Below are positions 53,595 to 63,433 of a stretch of 64,000 bases of DNA, one piece after another. The position numbers and the translations under genes were made by a program. Below the pieces are notes generated by a model that worked only from the letters and a program-made list of their open reading frames with translations, was not told the origin of the DNA and searched no databases. Numbering within the stretch: the first letter of the stretch is position 1; each line of letters opens with the position of its first letter. The DNA is from Roseiarcus sp963794655 (GTDB taxonomy: Bacteria; Pseudomonadota; Alphaproteobacteria; Rhizobiales; Beijerinckiaceae): contig CAWCEV010000003.1 of the NCBI GenBank assembly GCA_963794655.1, forward strand, positions 620,001-684,000, given 5' to 3'.

Positions 53595-54842
53595 TTACAT
53601 CAGCGCCTGCAGGCCGCCGAACAGGCCGACCGCCGACACGAGCGCGGAAACGGCGACGATCACGCCGAGATACCAGCCGCGAAGCCTATAAGGCTCCGGA
53701 AGCGCCTTGACCGCCAGCACGACCAGGAAGCCGATGACGAGCGGCATCAGGAACGCGTTCAGAACCTGCGCGGCGATATTGAGTGAGACGAGGTTCGACG
53801 CGGCCCAGACGACCGCGCATGAGCCGATGACGGCCGCCGCATAGACTGCGTAGAACCATCCGGCTTCGAACGGCCGATATTCGAGCGACCGGCGATATCC
53901 GGCGACTTCGCCGACGCCCCATGCCAGCGCCAGCGACGAGACGATCGCCGCCACCAGCGAAGCGCCGAGCACGCCCGCGCCGAACACCACGCGTCCGGCG
54001 CTCTCGCCGAGGACGGGCGTAAGCGCGCGGCTGATTTCGCCCACGCTCTTGAGGCTCGGGCTCGGCGATCCGGTCGCGAAGGCCGCGGCGGCCGCGACCA
54101 GCACCGCGCCTGTCAGGCACTGGGTCAGGACCGCGCCGATCCCCGTATCCCACCGCGCATGGACAAGGTCGTCGGCCTTAAGCTTTTTGTCGACGGTCGC
54201 CGACTGCTGATAAAAGACCATCCACGGGTTGAACGTCGCGCCGATGACGGCCGCGACCAGAAGCAGGAAGTCGCTGTTTCGGATCGGCAGGTCGACCGCG
54301 TCCCTCGCGAGCGCCGCAAACCCGGGGTGGGCGCGCCAGGCGACCACGAAAAACGCGAGCTCGAACAGGCCGATGAAAAGCGCGGCCCGCTCGACCCGTT
54401 TGTAAGAGCCGCTCGCGACGATAATGAGCAGGGTCGCTGCGCCGAGCGGGAGCGTGAGAGCGCGCGAGAGGCCGAATAATTCCCCGACGCCGGCGACGCC
54501 AGTAAACTCGGTGATGAGTGACCCGATGACCGCCGCCGCAAGGCCGAGCGTCGAAACATAAGCCCATGCCGCACCGAACCGTTCGCGGATGAGCTCGCCG
54601 TGGCCGCGCCCCGTATAGAGCCCAAGCCGCACGGTCAGTTCCTGAACCATGTACAGGAGCGGAATGAGCAGGAGCACGAGCGGCAGCAGGCGATAGCCCC
54701 ATTGCGCGCCGGCCTGGGCGGCAGTGACGACATTGCCGGCGTCCGTGTCGGCGAGCATCACGAGGAGGCCGGGGCCCCAGATCGCAAGCGAGCGGGTAAA
54801 CGAGGCGGCGCGGACAGCGTCCGGCTGCGCTTCAGCCTTCAT
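53595..54842 (-). CDS. Nramp-family metal transporter-like protein
   Basis: 415 aa from MKAEAQPDAV (a Met 16 codons earlier is possible). About eleven TM helices. The TM1 motif DPGN reads DAGN (LADTDAGNVVTAAQAG) and the TM6 MPH reads NPW (GATFNPWMVFYQQSA), so the metal-binding Met is replaced by Asn. Such Nramp relatives transport other ions (for example Mg) or none known. Confidence 0.88.
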   Translation of the reverse strand: MKAEAQPDAVRAASFTRSLAIWGPGLLVMLADTDAGNVVTAAQAGAQWGYRLLPLVLLLIPLLYMVQELTVRLGLYTGRGHGELIRERFGAAWAYVSTLGLAAAVIGSLITEFTGVAGVGELFGLSRALTLPLGAATLLIIVASGSYKRVERAALFIGLFELAFFVVAWRAHPGFAALARDAVDLPIRNSDFLLLVAAVIGATFNPWMVFYQQSATVDKKLKADDLVHARWDTGIGAVLTQCLTGAVLVAAAAAFATGSPSPSLKSVGEISRALTPVLGESAGRVVFGAGVLGASLVAAIVSSLALAWGVGEVAGYRRSLEYRPFEAGWFYAVYAAAVIGSCAVVWAASNLVSLNIAAQVLNAFLMPLVIGFLVVLAVKALPEPYRLRGWYLGVIVAVSALVSAVGLFGGLQALM

Positions 54843-55010
54843 CGTACGGCTATCATCCTGCGATCTCCTCGGGCTCGTCGCGCCGTCCAACCAAGGACCT
54901 AGCTGCGGCCGGACGCGGCGACTTACCCTCGCGGCGAGCGGGACTATCGGAACCGGGAAATGAAAGTCAATTGCGCCAAAGCGCGCGCCCTGTCGGGCGA
55001 CGCGCGGGCC

Positions 55011-55622
55011 TCAGGCGGAGCCGGCCGGCGGCCCCATCCACTTGAGGAAATCGGTGTCAGGACCGTTGAAACGATCGCAGTCCAATGGACGGCTGAAGCC
55101 GGGCACGGAGCCGTCGGAGGTGTATTGCCACAGGCTCCAGGCCGGCCAGGTTGCGGTCGGCCACGATGGCTGGCCCTCGGTGTACTGAGCAAGCCAAAGC
55201 GAGGTGTTGGCGGCGAGCCAGGCGTTGCGCCTCCTGCCCAGCGCCTGCTTGATCTGGTTTCCGGAATAGACCGTCAGCTGGAGATCCGGACGTGAGGAAC
55301 GAATGGCCTGCAGGAAGGTGAGCAGGTTGGCGAGGCTGACGTCGGGAATCTCGTAGTCGGCGACAACGCGTTCCCCCTGCCTCGGCTTGACGACGTTGAT
55401 AAAGAATTGCGCCTGCGCGTTCATGTCGCCCGGACGGAGGAAGTGATAGGAGGCGACCGCGAGCTTCGCATCCATCGCCTGATCCCAGAAACTGGAATAG
55501 CTCGGATCGCGAAAAAGGGCTTCCGAGGCCTTCAGGATCACGCCTAGGCCTCCCCCGGCCTTGAACTGATCAAAATTAAAGCCAGCCTGATAGTGGCTCA
55601 GATCGACGCAAGTCACCGACAT
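55011..55622 (-). CDS. GH25-type lysozyme/muramidase
   Basis: 203 aa from MSVTCVDLSHYQAGF. GH25 features: first-strand Asp (VDLSHYQ), VASYHFLRPGD, VADYEIPD (catalytic Asp/Glu pair) and LWLAQYTEGQPSWP with SLWQYTSDGSVPG. Cleaves peptidoglycan. No signal peptide is visible. It starts 1 bp after the small upstream gene. Confidence 0.88.
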   Translation of the reverse strand: MSVTCVDLSHYQAGFNFDQFKAGGGLGVILKASEALFRDPSYSSFWDQAMDAKLAVASYHFLRPGDMNAQAQFFINVVKPRQGERVVADYEIPDVSLANLLTFLQAIRSSRPDLQLTVYSGNQIKQALGRRRNAWLAANTSLWLAQYTEGQPSWPTATWPAWSLWQYTSDGSVPGFSRPLDCDRFNGPDTDFLKWMGPPAGSA

Positions 55623-55623
55623 G

Positions 55624-55839
55624 CTACTTTCCTCCCTCAAGCAGCGAGCATTCAAATCGCGCGTTGCGGCTGCCGCTGACCTCGACTGCGTCGAAATACT
55701 TTCTCAGTCCATCGAGGCATTCTTCCTTGCTTTGGAACTGATACTCCTTCGCCAGCCGGAAGATAGCGTAGGCATTCGCCATGTCGCATGAAGGTGTGGG
55801 CACGGACCCTGCGCAGACAAAGATCAGTCCGACCCACAT
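55624..55839 (-). CDS. Small Cys-containing protein upstream of GH25 gene
   Basis: 71 aa (starts MWVGLIFVCAGS). Hydrophobic N-terminus, then FRLAKEYQFQSKEECLDGLR. Four Cys. Ends just before the GH25 ATG, so co-translated. Unrecognised; possibly exported. Confidence 0.5.
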   Translation of the reverse strand: MWVGLIFVCAGSVPTPSCDMANAYAIFRLAKEYQFQSKEECLDGLRKYFDAVEVSGSRNARFECSLLEGGK

Positions 55840-56037
55840 TTATAAAGCTCAAATCAATATTCTTACGCTCATCCCTATTGAGATCGCCGCCGGCCTGTCA
55901 ACGAGAAGTATCGCCGGAAGCAGAACCCACGCGACGCGGCTCTGGCGCCGAAGCGAAATCGCACCATATAGAATCCAGCCGCTGCGCGCTGACGGCGGAC
56001 TCCGGTTCGGGGCGGAGCTCACTCGAGGAGGCCTCGC

Positions 56038-56961
56038 ATGCCGCAGCGAAACGCCCTTCCGGGCCTCGTCTTTGTCGTCATTTTTGCCGTCGGGTTGCTT
56101 GCCGCCTATTGGAATTTCCGCCCGGAGAGCCTTGGCGCCAGCGTCGCGATCGGCGTTTTGAGCTTCTTTGCCGCTTCGATCGTCGCCAACGCGATCAAGG
56201 TCGCCAATCAGTGGGAGCGGGTCGTCGTCCTTCGGCTCGGCAAGTTCCGCTCGCTCGAAGGGCCGGGCCTGTTCTTCATTGTCCCGATCCTCGACGCGGT
56301 CGCCTACCGGATCGACACTCGCGTCATCACCAGCACATTCAGGGCGGAACAAACGATGACCCGCGACACGGTGCCGGTCGACGTCGACGCGGTCCTGTTC
56401 TGGAAGGTGGTCGATCCGAGGATGGCGGCGCTCGACGTCGCCGACTATGTTTCGGCGATCAACTGGGCTGCGCAGACGGCTTTGCGCGACGTGATCGGCA
56501 AGACCATGCTGGCCGACATGCTCGAGGGGCGCGAGAAGCTCAGCATCGAATTGCAACGCATCATCGATGCGCGGGCGGAGCCGTGGGGGATCAACGTCAT
56601 CTCGGTCGAGGTCAAGGACGTGCGGATTCCGGCTGCGCTCCAGGATGCGATGTCGATGCAGGCCCAAGCCGAGCGCGAGCGTCAGGCGCGCGTCATCCTT
56701 GGCGATTCCGAGCGGCAGGTGGCGGAGAAATTCGGCGAGGCGGCGAAGACCTACGCCGACAACCCGACCGCGTTCCACTTGCGGGCGATGAACATGCTGT
56801 ACGAGGGCCTCAAGCGCAGCAACTCGACGATCGTCATCGTGCCCTCGAGCGCGGTCGAGTCGATGCAGCTTGGCGGGATGCCGACGATGGCGACGGTCGC
56901 GAGCGCCATCGCCCACGCTCAACCCGCGGCGTCGGCGCCGCCGGCGAAGGCGGCGGAATGA
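56038..56961 (+). CDS. SPFH/band 7 (stomatin-like, slipin) protein
   Basis: 307 aa. N-terminal hydrophobic hairpin (LPGLVFVVIFAVGLLAAYW), then the SPFH domain with QWERVVVLRLGKFRSLEGPG and RAEQTMTRDTVPVDVDAVL, and the coiled C-terminal EKFGEAAKTYADNPTAF. Scaffolds membrane microdomains. The usual partner NfeD is not adjacent. Confidence 0.93.
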   Translation: MPQRNALPGLVFVVIFAVGLLAAYWNFRPESLGASVAIGVLSFFAASIVANAIKVANQWERVVVLRLGKFRSLEGPGLFFIVPILDAVAYRIDTRVITSTFRAEQTMTRDTVPVDVDAVLFWKVVDPRMAALDVADYVSAINWAAQTALRDVIGKTMLADMLEGREKLSIELQRIIDARAEPWGINVISVEVKDVRIPAALQDAMSMQAQAERERQARVILGDSERQVAEKFGEAAKTYADNPTAFHLRAMNMLYEGLKRSNSTIVIVPSSAVESMQLGGMPTMATVASAIAHAQPAASAPPAKAAE

Positions 56962-56977
56962 GCTTAAGGCCCGCGGC

Positions 56978-58012
56978 TCAAGCCGGCGTTGGCGCGTCGG
57001 CGCGGATCAGCTTCTCGTGCTTGAGCTCCGCCCACAGATCGGGCGGAATGGGATGGCGGAAGGCGGCGACGTTCTTCTCAACCTGAGCGCGCGTGATTGC
57101 GCCAGGGATGATCGAGGCGACGATCGGATGCCCAAGCGGGAACTGGAGCGCGGCGGCCGGCAGCGGAACCTTATGGCGGGCGCAGACGCGCTCGATCTTC
57201 GCGACCCGCTCAAGGATCTCGGGCCCGGCGGGCGAATAGTTGTACATCGCGCCCGGCACGGCGCCGGTGGCCAAAATCCCGGAATTGTAGCCGCCGCCGA
57301 TGATGACGCCGACGCCGCGTTCGGCGCAGCGAGGGAACTCGCTCTCGAGCACGTCCTGCTCGAGCAATGTGTAGCGCATCGCCAAAAGGAAGAAATCGAT
57401 GTCGAAGAGATCGAGGAAGCGCGGAATGCTGCCCATCGAGTTGAAGCCCGCGCCGATGCCGCCGATGACGCCCGCCTCACGCAGCTCCGCGAGCGCTCGC
57501 CACCCGCCTGTCTTGAGGTCGACGAAATAGGCGTTGAGGGCCGCGGGATTGTGATCCCAGGGGTCGAGATCGTGAATGAGCAGGACGTCGACCCGGTTGA
57601 TCCCGAGCCGCTGGAGGCTGTCCTCGAACGAGCGCATGACGCCGTCGTAGCCGTAGTTGAACACGGTCTGAAACTCGAGGCCGCCGAGCCACTGGTCCTT
57701 GATGGCGTTCGGCCCCAGCGGGCGGCGCAGGACGCGGCCGATCTTGGTCGATATGGCGTAGTCGCCGCGCGGCCTGCGATAGAGCGCCCGCCCGAGCGAG
57801 TGCTCGGCGAGCCCGCGGCCATACCATGGCGACGTATCGAAATAGCGCACGCCGCCGTCCCACGCGGCGCCAATGAGCGCGGCGGCTTCGCTATCCTCGA
57901 TGCGATCGAACAGCTCGCCGAGCGGCGCGGTGCCGAGGCCGAGCTCGGTCACGCTTACGTTGGTCCGGCCGAGTTTGCGCGTCTTCAATGGCGGGAGAAC
58001 GGCGCCGCTCAT
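56978..58012 (-). CDS. Aldo/keto reductase (aldose 1-dehydrogenase type)
   Basis: 344 aa. TIM barrel with YFDTSPWYGRGLAEHSLG (catalytic Asp/Tyr), STKIGRVLRR (Lys) and LLIHDLDPWDHN (His). The DTSPxYG and DPW features match D-threo-aldose 1-dehydrogenase/L-fucose dehydrogenase. Oxidises aldoses with NAD(P). Convergent with the SPFH gene. Confidence 0.9.
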   Translation of the reverse strand: MSGAVLPPLKTRKLGRTNVSVTELGLGTAPLGELFDRIEDSEAAALIGAAWDGGVRYFDTSPWYGRGLAEHSLGRALYRRPRGDYAISTKIGRVLRRPLGPNAIKDQWLGGLEFQTVFNYGYDGVMRSFEDSLQRLGINRVDVLLIHDLDPWDHNPAALNAYFVDLKTGGWRALAELREAGVIGGIGAGFNSMGSIPRFLDLFDIDFFLLAMRYTLLEQDVLESEFPRCAERGVGVIIGGGYNSGILATGAVPGAMYNYSPAGPEILERVAKIERVCARHKVPLPAAALQFPLGHPIVASIIPGAITRAQVEKNVAAFRHPIPPDLWAELKHEKLIRADAPTPA

Positions 58013-58056
58013 GCCTCGAGCCCCATTTCAATTCCGAATGCCGCCAACGGAAGGCG

Positions 58057-58362
58057 CTATTCCTCGGGCTCCGTTCCAAAGCGGAGCGGATAGCCCTTCG
58101 CCGCGCCGGCTTCGGTGGCGCGGGCGGCCTTGGTTTCCGCGATGTCCTGCGCGAACACGGCCACGACGCAGACGCCCTTGCGATGGGCGGTCATCATCAC
58201 GGCGAGCGCCTGGGATTCGTTGAGACGAAACACCCCTTTCAGCACCTCGACGACGAAATCGCGAGGAGTGTAGTCGTCATTGAACAGTATGACTTTGTGC
58301 AGGCGCGGACGCTCGACGCGAGGCTCGGTCTTGACCTGCCGTTTGGTGGCGATCTTGCTCAT
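58057..58362 (-). CDS. clpS: ATP-dependent Clp protease adaptor ClpS
   Basis: 101 aa. HKVILFNDDYTPRDFVVEVL and MTAHRKGVCVVAVF are ClpS signatures (N-end-rule substrate pocket and ClpA-binding surface). Delivers N-degron substrates to ClpAP. clpA is not in this window; it often follows clpS. Confidence 0.97.
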   Translation of the reverse strand: MSKIATKRQVKTEPRVERPRLHKVILFNDDYTPRDFVVEVLKGVFRLNESQALAVMMTAHRKGVCVVAVFAQDIAETKAARATEAGAAKGYPLRFGTEPEE

Positions 58363-58594
58363 CCCATGATCTCGTTAGGGCGGACTGTCGTGCAGGCGAC
58401 ACGAATATTCTGCCACGCGCAACCGGCCGGTTACAAGCCGCTTCGCGACTCGATCGCGTGGCGGGTGGAGAGCGCAAATTCCGCGGCGAGGCGGCGCACG
58501 AGATTTGACGCTTCCGCCCGGATCGGCTGGACAGCCGGCCGCGTTTTCGACTCAGGGCTGACGCGTTTTGCCCTCACAAGCTCGGGAGGATGAC

Positions 58595-58945
58595 ATGATC
58601 GTTCGCAACGCAATCGCGGCGGCGGGGCTCGCTCTTGTCGCCGCGCCGGCGCAGGCCGGACCCTGCACCGATCGGATTTATAAGGCCGATCTCGCGGTCG
58701 AAAACATCCTGGACGCCGCGGCGTCGAACGGGAAGCCGGCCGCCCAGTCGACATTTGCCACCATGCACCGGCAGCCGACCCCTGCGACCGTCGCGACCGC
58801 CGAGCAGAAAACCGGCGCGCTTTCGTCGGCGCAGGTGGAGGCGATCACGGCGAAGCTGGACGCGGCGCGCGACGCCGACGATAAGGGCGACAGCGCCGCC
58901 TGCGAAAAGGCGCTGAACGAGGTCGATCGCATGCTGAAGCCCTAG
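58595..58945 (+). CDS. Exported hypothetical protein
   Basis: 116 aa. Signal peptide (IVRNAIAAAGLALVAAPAQA), mature helical part with DAARDADDKGDSAACEKAL. GGGAGGA before the ATG. Unrecognised; periplasmic. Confidence 0.7.
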   Translation: MIVRNAIAAAGLALVAAPAQAGPCTDRIYKADLAVENILDAAASNGKPAAQSTFATMHRQPTPATVATAEQKTGALSSAQVEAITAKLDAARDADDKGDSAACEKALNEVDRMLKP

Positions 58946-58958
58946 TCGCGACCCGCAT

Positions 58959-59357
58959 TTGACGCTCGCGCCCCTTCTCGACGCCCCGGCGGTCATCCAG
59001 TTTCACGCCGCCTTTGCTTTCGCCGCCATCGGCCTCGGCGCGGCGCAACTCACTGCGCCCAAGGGGACGGTCTCCCACCGCATGGTCGGATGGGCCTGGG
59101 CGACGCTGATGATGCTGGCCGCGGGAACCTCGCTCTTCATCCATACGATCCGGACGTGGGGACCGTGGAGCCCGATCCACCTGTTGTCGCTTTTCACGCT
59201 CGCGGTCGTCCCGATCGCCGTCTTGAGCGCCCGCCGACACGACGTGCGCAGCCATAGCCGCGCGATGATCTGGATCTACGCCCTCGCCCTCGTCGTCACC
59301 GGCCTCTTCACGCTTGCGCCCGGACGGATCATGAACAAGGTGGTCTTCGGCGGCTGA
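58959..59357 (+). CDS. DUF2306 membrane protein
   Basis: 132 aa, TTG start. Four TM helices with FHAAFAFAAIGLGAAQL, HRMVGWAWATLMMLAAG and HSRAMIWIYALALVVTGLF (His-containing helices of DUF2306). Function unknown. 13 bp after the preceding gene. Confidence 0.8.
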   Translation: MTLAPLLDAPAVIQFHAAFAFAAIGLGAAQLTAPKGTVSHRMVGWAWATLMMLAAGTSLFIHTIRTWGPWSPIHLLSLFTLAVVPIAVLSARRHDVRSHSRAMIWIYALALVVTGLFTLAPGRIMNKVVFGG

Positions 59358-59507
59358 AGGCCCGTTTTTCTGAAGAATGCGGACGCGGGGCCGGGCTGGA
59401 ACCCGGAACCGATTGCGCCTTCAACCCATTGTGATGGCGGGTTCCGCGCCCCGCCTTGCGGTCCCGGCCTCCCGGCGCCATGAAGGCCCCGACCCCGAAA
59501 GCCGTCG

Positions 59508-60929
59508 ATGCGCTCCCCCCTTCTCACTGCCCTCATCATCGCGACTGCGCTATTCATGGAGAACATGGACGGCACGGTCATTTCGACCTCGCTGCCCGCG
59601 ATAGCGCTCGATTTGCACCAGGACCCGATCGTCCTCAAGCTGGCGCTCACCTCCTACATGCTGACGCTGGCGGTGTTCATTCCCGCGTCCGGCTGGGTCG
59701 CCGACCAATTCGGCGCGCGCACCGTGTTCTGCAGCGCGATCGTCGTGTTCACGCTCGGCTCGATCCTGTGCGGCGCCTCATATTCGCTGCCCACCCTTAT
59801 CGCCGCGCGCGTTTTCCAGGGCCTGGGCGGGGCGATGATGGTGCCGGTCGGGCGGCTCGTGCTGTTGCGCAGCGTGCAGAAGAGCGACCTCGTCAGCGCG
59901 ATGGCCTATCTGACCGTGCCGGCCCTGCTCGGCCCGGTCGCCGGGCCGCCGCTCGGCGGCTTCATCACCACCTATTTCCACTGGCGCTGGATCTTCTGGA
60001 TCAACGTGCCAATTGGGATCCTCGGCATCGCGCTGTCGCTGCGGTTCATCCACAACCTGCGCGAGGAGGCGGTGCCGCGCTTCGACTTCAGGGGTTTCGT
60101 GCTCTCAGGCGTCGGCCTGCTCAGTCTCATTTCGGGTCTCAGCATAATCGGCCGCGGCATAGCGCCGGCATGGCTGGTCGTGGCGATGGTCGGGATTGGG
60201 GCGCTCGCGCTCGCGACCTACGTCCGACACGCCGCGGACAACGAGGACGCGATCCTGGATCTGAAGCTTCTCAGGATTCCCACCTTCTTCGCGGGCGTCA
60301 TCGGAGGCCTCATCTTCCGCATCGGCATTGGCGCCATGCCGTTCCTGCTGCCGCTCCTGTTGCAGATCGGCTTTGGGCTCACTCCGTTCGAATCGGGCTC
60401 GCTCACCTTCGCTACGGCGGCCGGCGCGCTGCTCATGAAATTCACCGCCTCGACCGCGCTTCGCTGGTTCGGCTTCCGGCGGACGCTGATCGTCAACGGC
60501 CTGATCTCCGGCGCGTTTCTCGCCGCCTGCGCCCTCTTCACGCCGACAACGCCGCACTGGATGTTGCTTCTGACGCTCTTGACTGGCGGCTTCTTCCGCT
60601 CGCTCGAGTTCACCGCGCTCAACGCCTTGAGCTATGCCGATATCGACCAGCCGCGGATGAGCCGCGCCACCAGTTTCGCCAGCGTCTCACAGCAAATGTC
60701 GGGCGCGGTTGGGGTCGCGGTGGCGGCGATCTGCGTGCAGACGATCCAGCTCGGGTTCGGCGATCCCGAGCTTCAGGCGCGCGACCTGTCGCTTTCCTTC
60801 ATCATGGTCGCGATCATCTCGAGCCTGTCGGTTTTCGTGTTCGCCAAGCTCAAGCCGGACGCGGGCGCGGCCGTTTCGGGCAAGGTCGGGATGCCCGGCA
60901 AGGAGACTCAGGCGGCCCCGGCAGAGTAG
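59508..60929 (+). CDS. MFS drug exporter, DHA2 (EmrB/QacA) family
   Basis: 473 aa with 14 TM helices. MENMDGTVISTSLPAIALDL (motif D1 of DHA2), GWVADQFGARTVFCSAI (motif A) and LGPVAGPPLGGFITTYFHWR (motif C) are present. Proton-driven export of drugs or metabolites. No adaptor (EmrA) nearby, so it may act alone. Confidence 0.93.
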   Translation: MRSPLLTALIIATALFMENMDGTVISTSLPAIALDLHQDPIVLKLALTSYMLTLAVFIPASGWVADQFGARTVFCSAIVVFTLGSILCGASYSLPTLIAARVFQGLGGAMMVPVGRLVLLRSVQKSDLVSAMAYLTVPALLGPVAGPPLGGFITTYFHWRWIFWINVPIGILGIALSLRFIHNLREEAVPRFDFRGFVLSGVGLLSLISGLSIIGRGIAPAWLVVAMVGIGALALATYVRHAADNEDAILDLKLLRIPTFFAGVIGGLIFRIGIGAMPFLLPLLLQIGFGLTPFESGSLTFATAAGALLMKFTASTALRWFGFRRTLIVNGLISGAFLAACALFTPTTPHWMLLLTLLTGGFFRSLEFTALNALSYADIDQPRMSRATSFASVSQQMSGAVGVAVAAICVQTIQLGFGDPELQARDLSLSFIMVAIISSLSVFVFAKLKPDAGAAVSGKVGMPGKETQAAPAE

Positions 60930-60968
60930 AGGTAGGGAGGGAGCTCTCCCTACCCCACACAGCGCTGT

Positions 60969-62147
60969 TCAGGCGGCGGGCCAGGCAGAGTCCGGTATGG
61001 CGATTGGGTTTGCCGGCACCAGCGTCGCGACCGATACATGCGGCCAGGAAAGACGGGCGAAGTTCAAATTAACGGTCTGCGTATATTGAATCTGTTGTCC
61101 AGTCACTGTGAGCGTCAATGGGGCTGGAACCGGATTCGGGGGATCGACCAGGAAGGTCGGGATAGGACGCCCAAACGGCCGCGGGCCATCCGGCTCAACT
61201 GTTATCGGTCCCTGCCCAGGAGTAAACACCGGGATTTGCAATGTATATTGCACAGTTTCAATCCAAAATATCGCAGACATCGTGATCGCCTGCGCATTCG
61301 GATTTGCCGCCGCGGGGTCGCCGAGCAGGAATGCAATATTGCTCGTGCCGCCGCCGAACAGAGGGGACGGTGGGTTTGTGGCTATGCTGAGCACCGTCGT
61401 GGAGACGATATTCTGTCCAGCTATCTGATTGCGCAGAAGTGAGTTCGGATCGTCGAGCAAGCCCTGGGTGATGGTCCCCTGCTGCATGAAAGGCGTCAAA
61501 TCCTGCGGGATTCGAGCGGTTTGCTGGTTCGAGGCGGTCTGACTGGGAAATTTGTTGGCCACCTTTTGGCCGGTGGCAATTACTGTTGGTGTGATGTCGA
61601 CCGGGTCTATCCGGGGCCCTCCGGGGACCGTGAAGAAATTCCCTTGCGCCTCGATCGTGGTGCCGTGAGGGATGGACGCCATGCGCGCCACGGTCGGGCC
61701 TATGATGGGGACGTTCGTCGCCGGCACGCTGAGCCAGATGCCCGGCTCGAAGTGGATCCCGGTCGACTGACCCGGATTGGTTACATCGCTGATGACTTGA
61801 AGATAGGGCACGCCATTCATGAATAGGTCGCCTTGCACTGTGCCGCGGTTGGGAATGGATCCGAGGCTGGGCGAGAAGGAGAGCGTCTCCGTTGTCAAGT
61901 TGAGTTCGAGGACGTTGTCGCCAGGAACAGGAACAGGCAACGGCGTGGTAGTCCCTTTCTGCGGCCGGAAGATCGTGTTGAACCCGTTGCCCGTCCAAGT
62001 CCCACTGAACGCGGAGAGTGCGTCGAGCGGCGGAGGAGCGAGCTTGGGAGCTGCCGCAACGAGGTCATGGCTCGGCGGGGCGGTTGGGACCTGATGGATT
62101 TTGAAGTTGGTGGGGATGGCAAAGGCGGATTGAAGGCGGTCGGCCAT
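60969..62147 (-). CDS. Hypothetical protein with nitrobindin/lipocalin-like start
   Basis: 392 aa from MADRLQSAFAIP, with GGAGG eight bases upstream. The segment LSAFSGTWTGNGFNTIFRPQ looks like the first strand of a heme-binding beta-barrel; the rest is Pro/Gly-rich and beta-rich. No signal peptide is clear. Unrecognised as a whole. Confidence 0.65.
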   Translation of the reverse strand: MADRLQSAFAIPTNFKIHQVPTAPPSHDLVAAAPKLAPPPLDALSAFSGTWTGNGFNTIFRPQKGTTTPLPVPVPGDNVLELNLTTETLSFSPSLGSIPNRGTVQGDLFMNGVPYLQVISDVTNPGQSTGIHFEPGIWLSVPATNVPIIGPTVARMASIPHGTTIEAQGNFFTVPGGPRIDPVDITPTVIATGQKVANKFPSQTASNQQTARIPQDLTPFMQQGTITQGLLDDPNSLLRNQIAGQNIVSTTVLSIATNPPSPLFGGGTSNIAFLLGDPAAANPNAQAITMSAIFWIETVQYTLQIPVFTPGQGPITVEPDGPRPFGRPIPTFLVDPPNPVPAPLTLTVTGQQIQYTQTVNLNFARLSWPHVSVATLVPANPIAIPDSAWPAA

Positions 62148-62478
62148 AGAGAAACCTCCAAAGTATGTGAATGAAATGAAAATCAATGAACTAAGACGCA
62201 CCGAGGCGAACCCCGCCGAATTTACAGTATCAACTTCGTGGTCGAGGGCTGTGACCGGCGTCACAGTGGTTGCCGAAGGGCACTTTGTTATTCGTTCCTG
62301 CCCGGCGTCGATGATCGCCAGGAGGGGTTAGCCAGATCCCTTAAAGTCATGACGCAGCTTCGGAGGCCACCGCCACCTCATGCAAGGGCGAACTGATCGC
62401 CTCCCGCCGCGAAGGCGGGCTGGAGCCGCAGCTTGCCGAATCGGTCCAGCGCGGCCACGCCCGAGGAACGCCCGCGCC

Positions 62479-63288
62479 TCAGTCCAGCAGGTCGGGCTGC
62501 TCCTTGACGATCCGCGAATAGAGGGGCTGGAACTGGAACCAGCCGGCGAAGGCGTTGCCTACGATTTTGAACGATTGCATCGCGGCCTCGGGGGAGATCA
62601 TCCTGAGGCTCTCGCCCTCCTTGAGCGCGCCTTCCGCCAGCAGCTGCACCTGGCACGACCGCTCCATGGTGATGAACCACCACACCGCCTCGTCGACTGT
62701 CCCCCCGACCGTGATGAGGCCGTGGTTCTGAAGGATGGCGGCCTTGCGCTTGCCGATGGCTTCGGCGATTCGCTGACCCTCGTCGAGCTCGACCGCGACG
62801 CCTCCGAAATCGTCATAAATGGCGTGATCGTTGTAGAAGGCGCAGACGTCCTGGGTGATCGGCGCAAGCGGGCGCCCGAGCGTCGAGAAGGCGCGCCCAT
62901 AGGTCGAATGGGAATGAGCGGCAGCGACCGCGTCCGGCCGCGCGGCATGGACCCGCGAGTGGATGACGAACGCCGCGGTGTTCACCGGATAGTCGCCCTC
63001 GACGACATTGCCCTTGTGATCGCAGCGGATCAGGTTCGAGACATTGATCTGGCTGAAATGGACGCCGAACGGGTTCACCCAGAACGTGTCCGGAAACTCA
63101 GGATCGCGCGCGGTGATATGGCCGGCAACGCCCTCGTCGAAGCCGAATTTCGAGAACAGCCGGAACCCCGCCGCGAGCCTCTGCTTGCGATGTAGCCGCT
63201 CGTCCGCCACGTTGGCGAATTTCGGCGGCATCGGCAATTTTCCCATCATCGCCGCCGGATCGGCCGGCGCCTTGCTTTGAACGTTCAT
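62479..63288 (-). CDS. Class II aldolase/adducin family protein
   Basis: 269 aa. Zinc site AAAHSHSTYGRAFST (HxH), third His in ILQNHGLITVGGTVDEAV, and GHITARDPEFPDTFWVNPFG near the N-terminus. Aldolase or decarboxylase on sugar phosphates or related ketones; substrate unknown. Confidence 0.92.
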   Translation of the reverse strand: MNVQSKAPADPAAMMGKLPMPPKFANVADERLHRKQRLAAGFRLFSKFGFDEGVAGHITARDPEFPDTFWVNPFGVHFSQINVSNLIRCDHKGNVVEGDYPVNTAAFVIHSRVHAARPDAVAAAHSHSTYGRAFSTLGRPLAPITQDVCAFYNDHAIYDDFGGVAVELDEGQRIAEAIGKRKAAILQNHGLITVGGTVDEAVWWFITMERSCQVQLLAEGALKEGESLRMISPEAAMQSFKIVGNAFAGWFQFQPLYSRIVKEQPDLLD

Positions 63289-63433
63289 AAGTTTCCTCCG
63301 GGCAAGCTTGTCGCGGCGGCCAGTCTAAGACCTATCGCCGGATACGTCAGCATGCAGGAAGATCGTACTCCAGGCCCGCCGACAGCGTGGGGCGGGGTCG
63401 CTCACGCCGCCGACCGGCCTCGGCGAGGTCGCC

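Noticed and set aside
55849..56922. 357-codon frame antisense to the SPFH gene
   Set aside because: Shadow frame with Asp/Arg/His-rich composition; the SPFH frame carries the conserved motifs.
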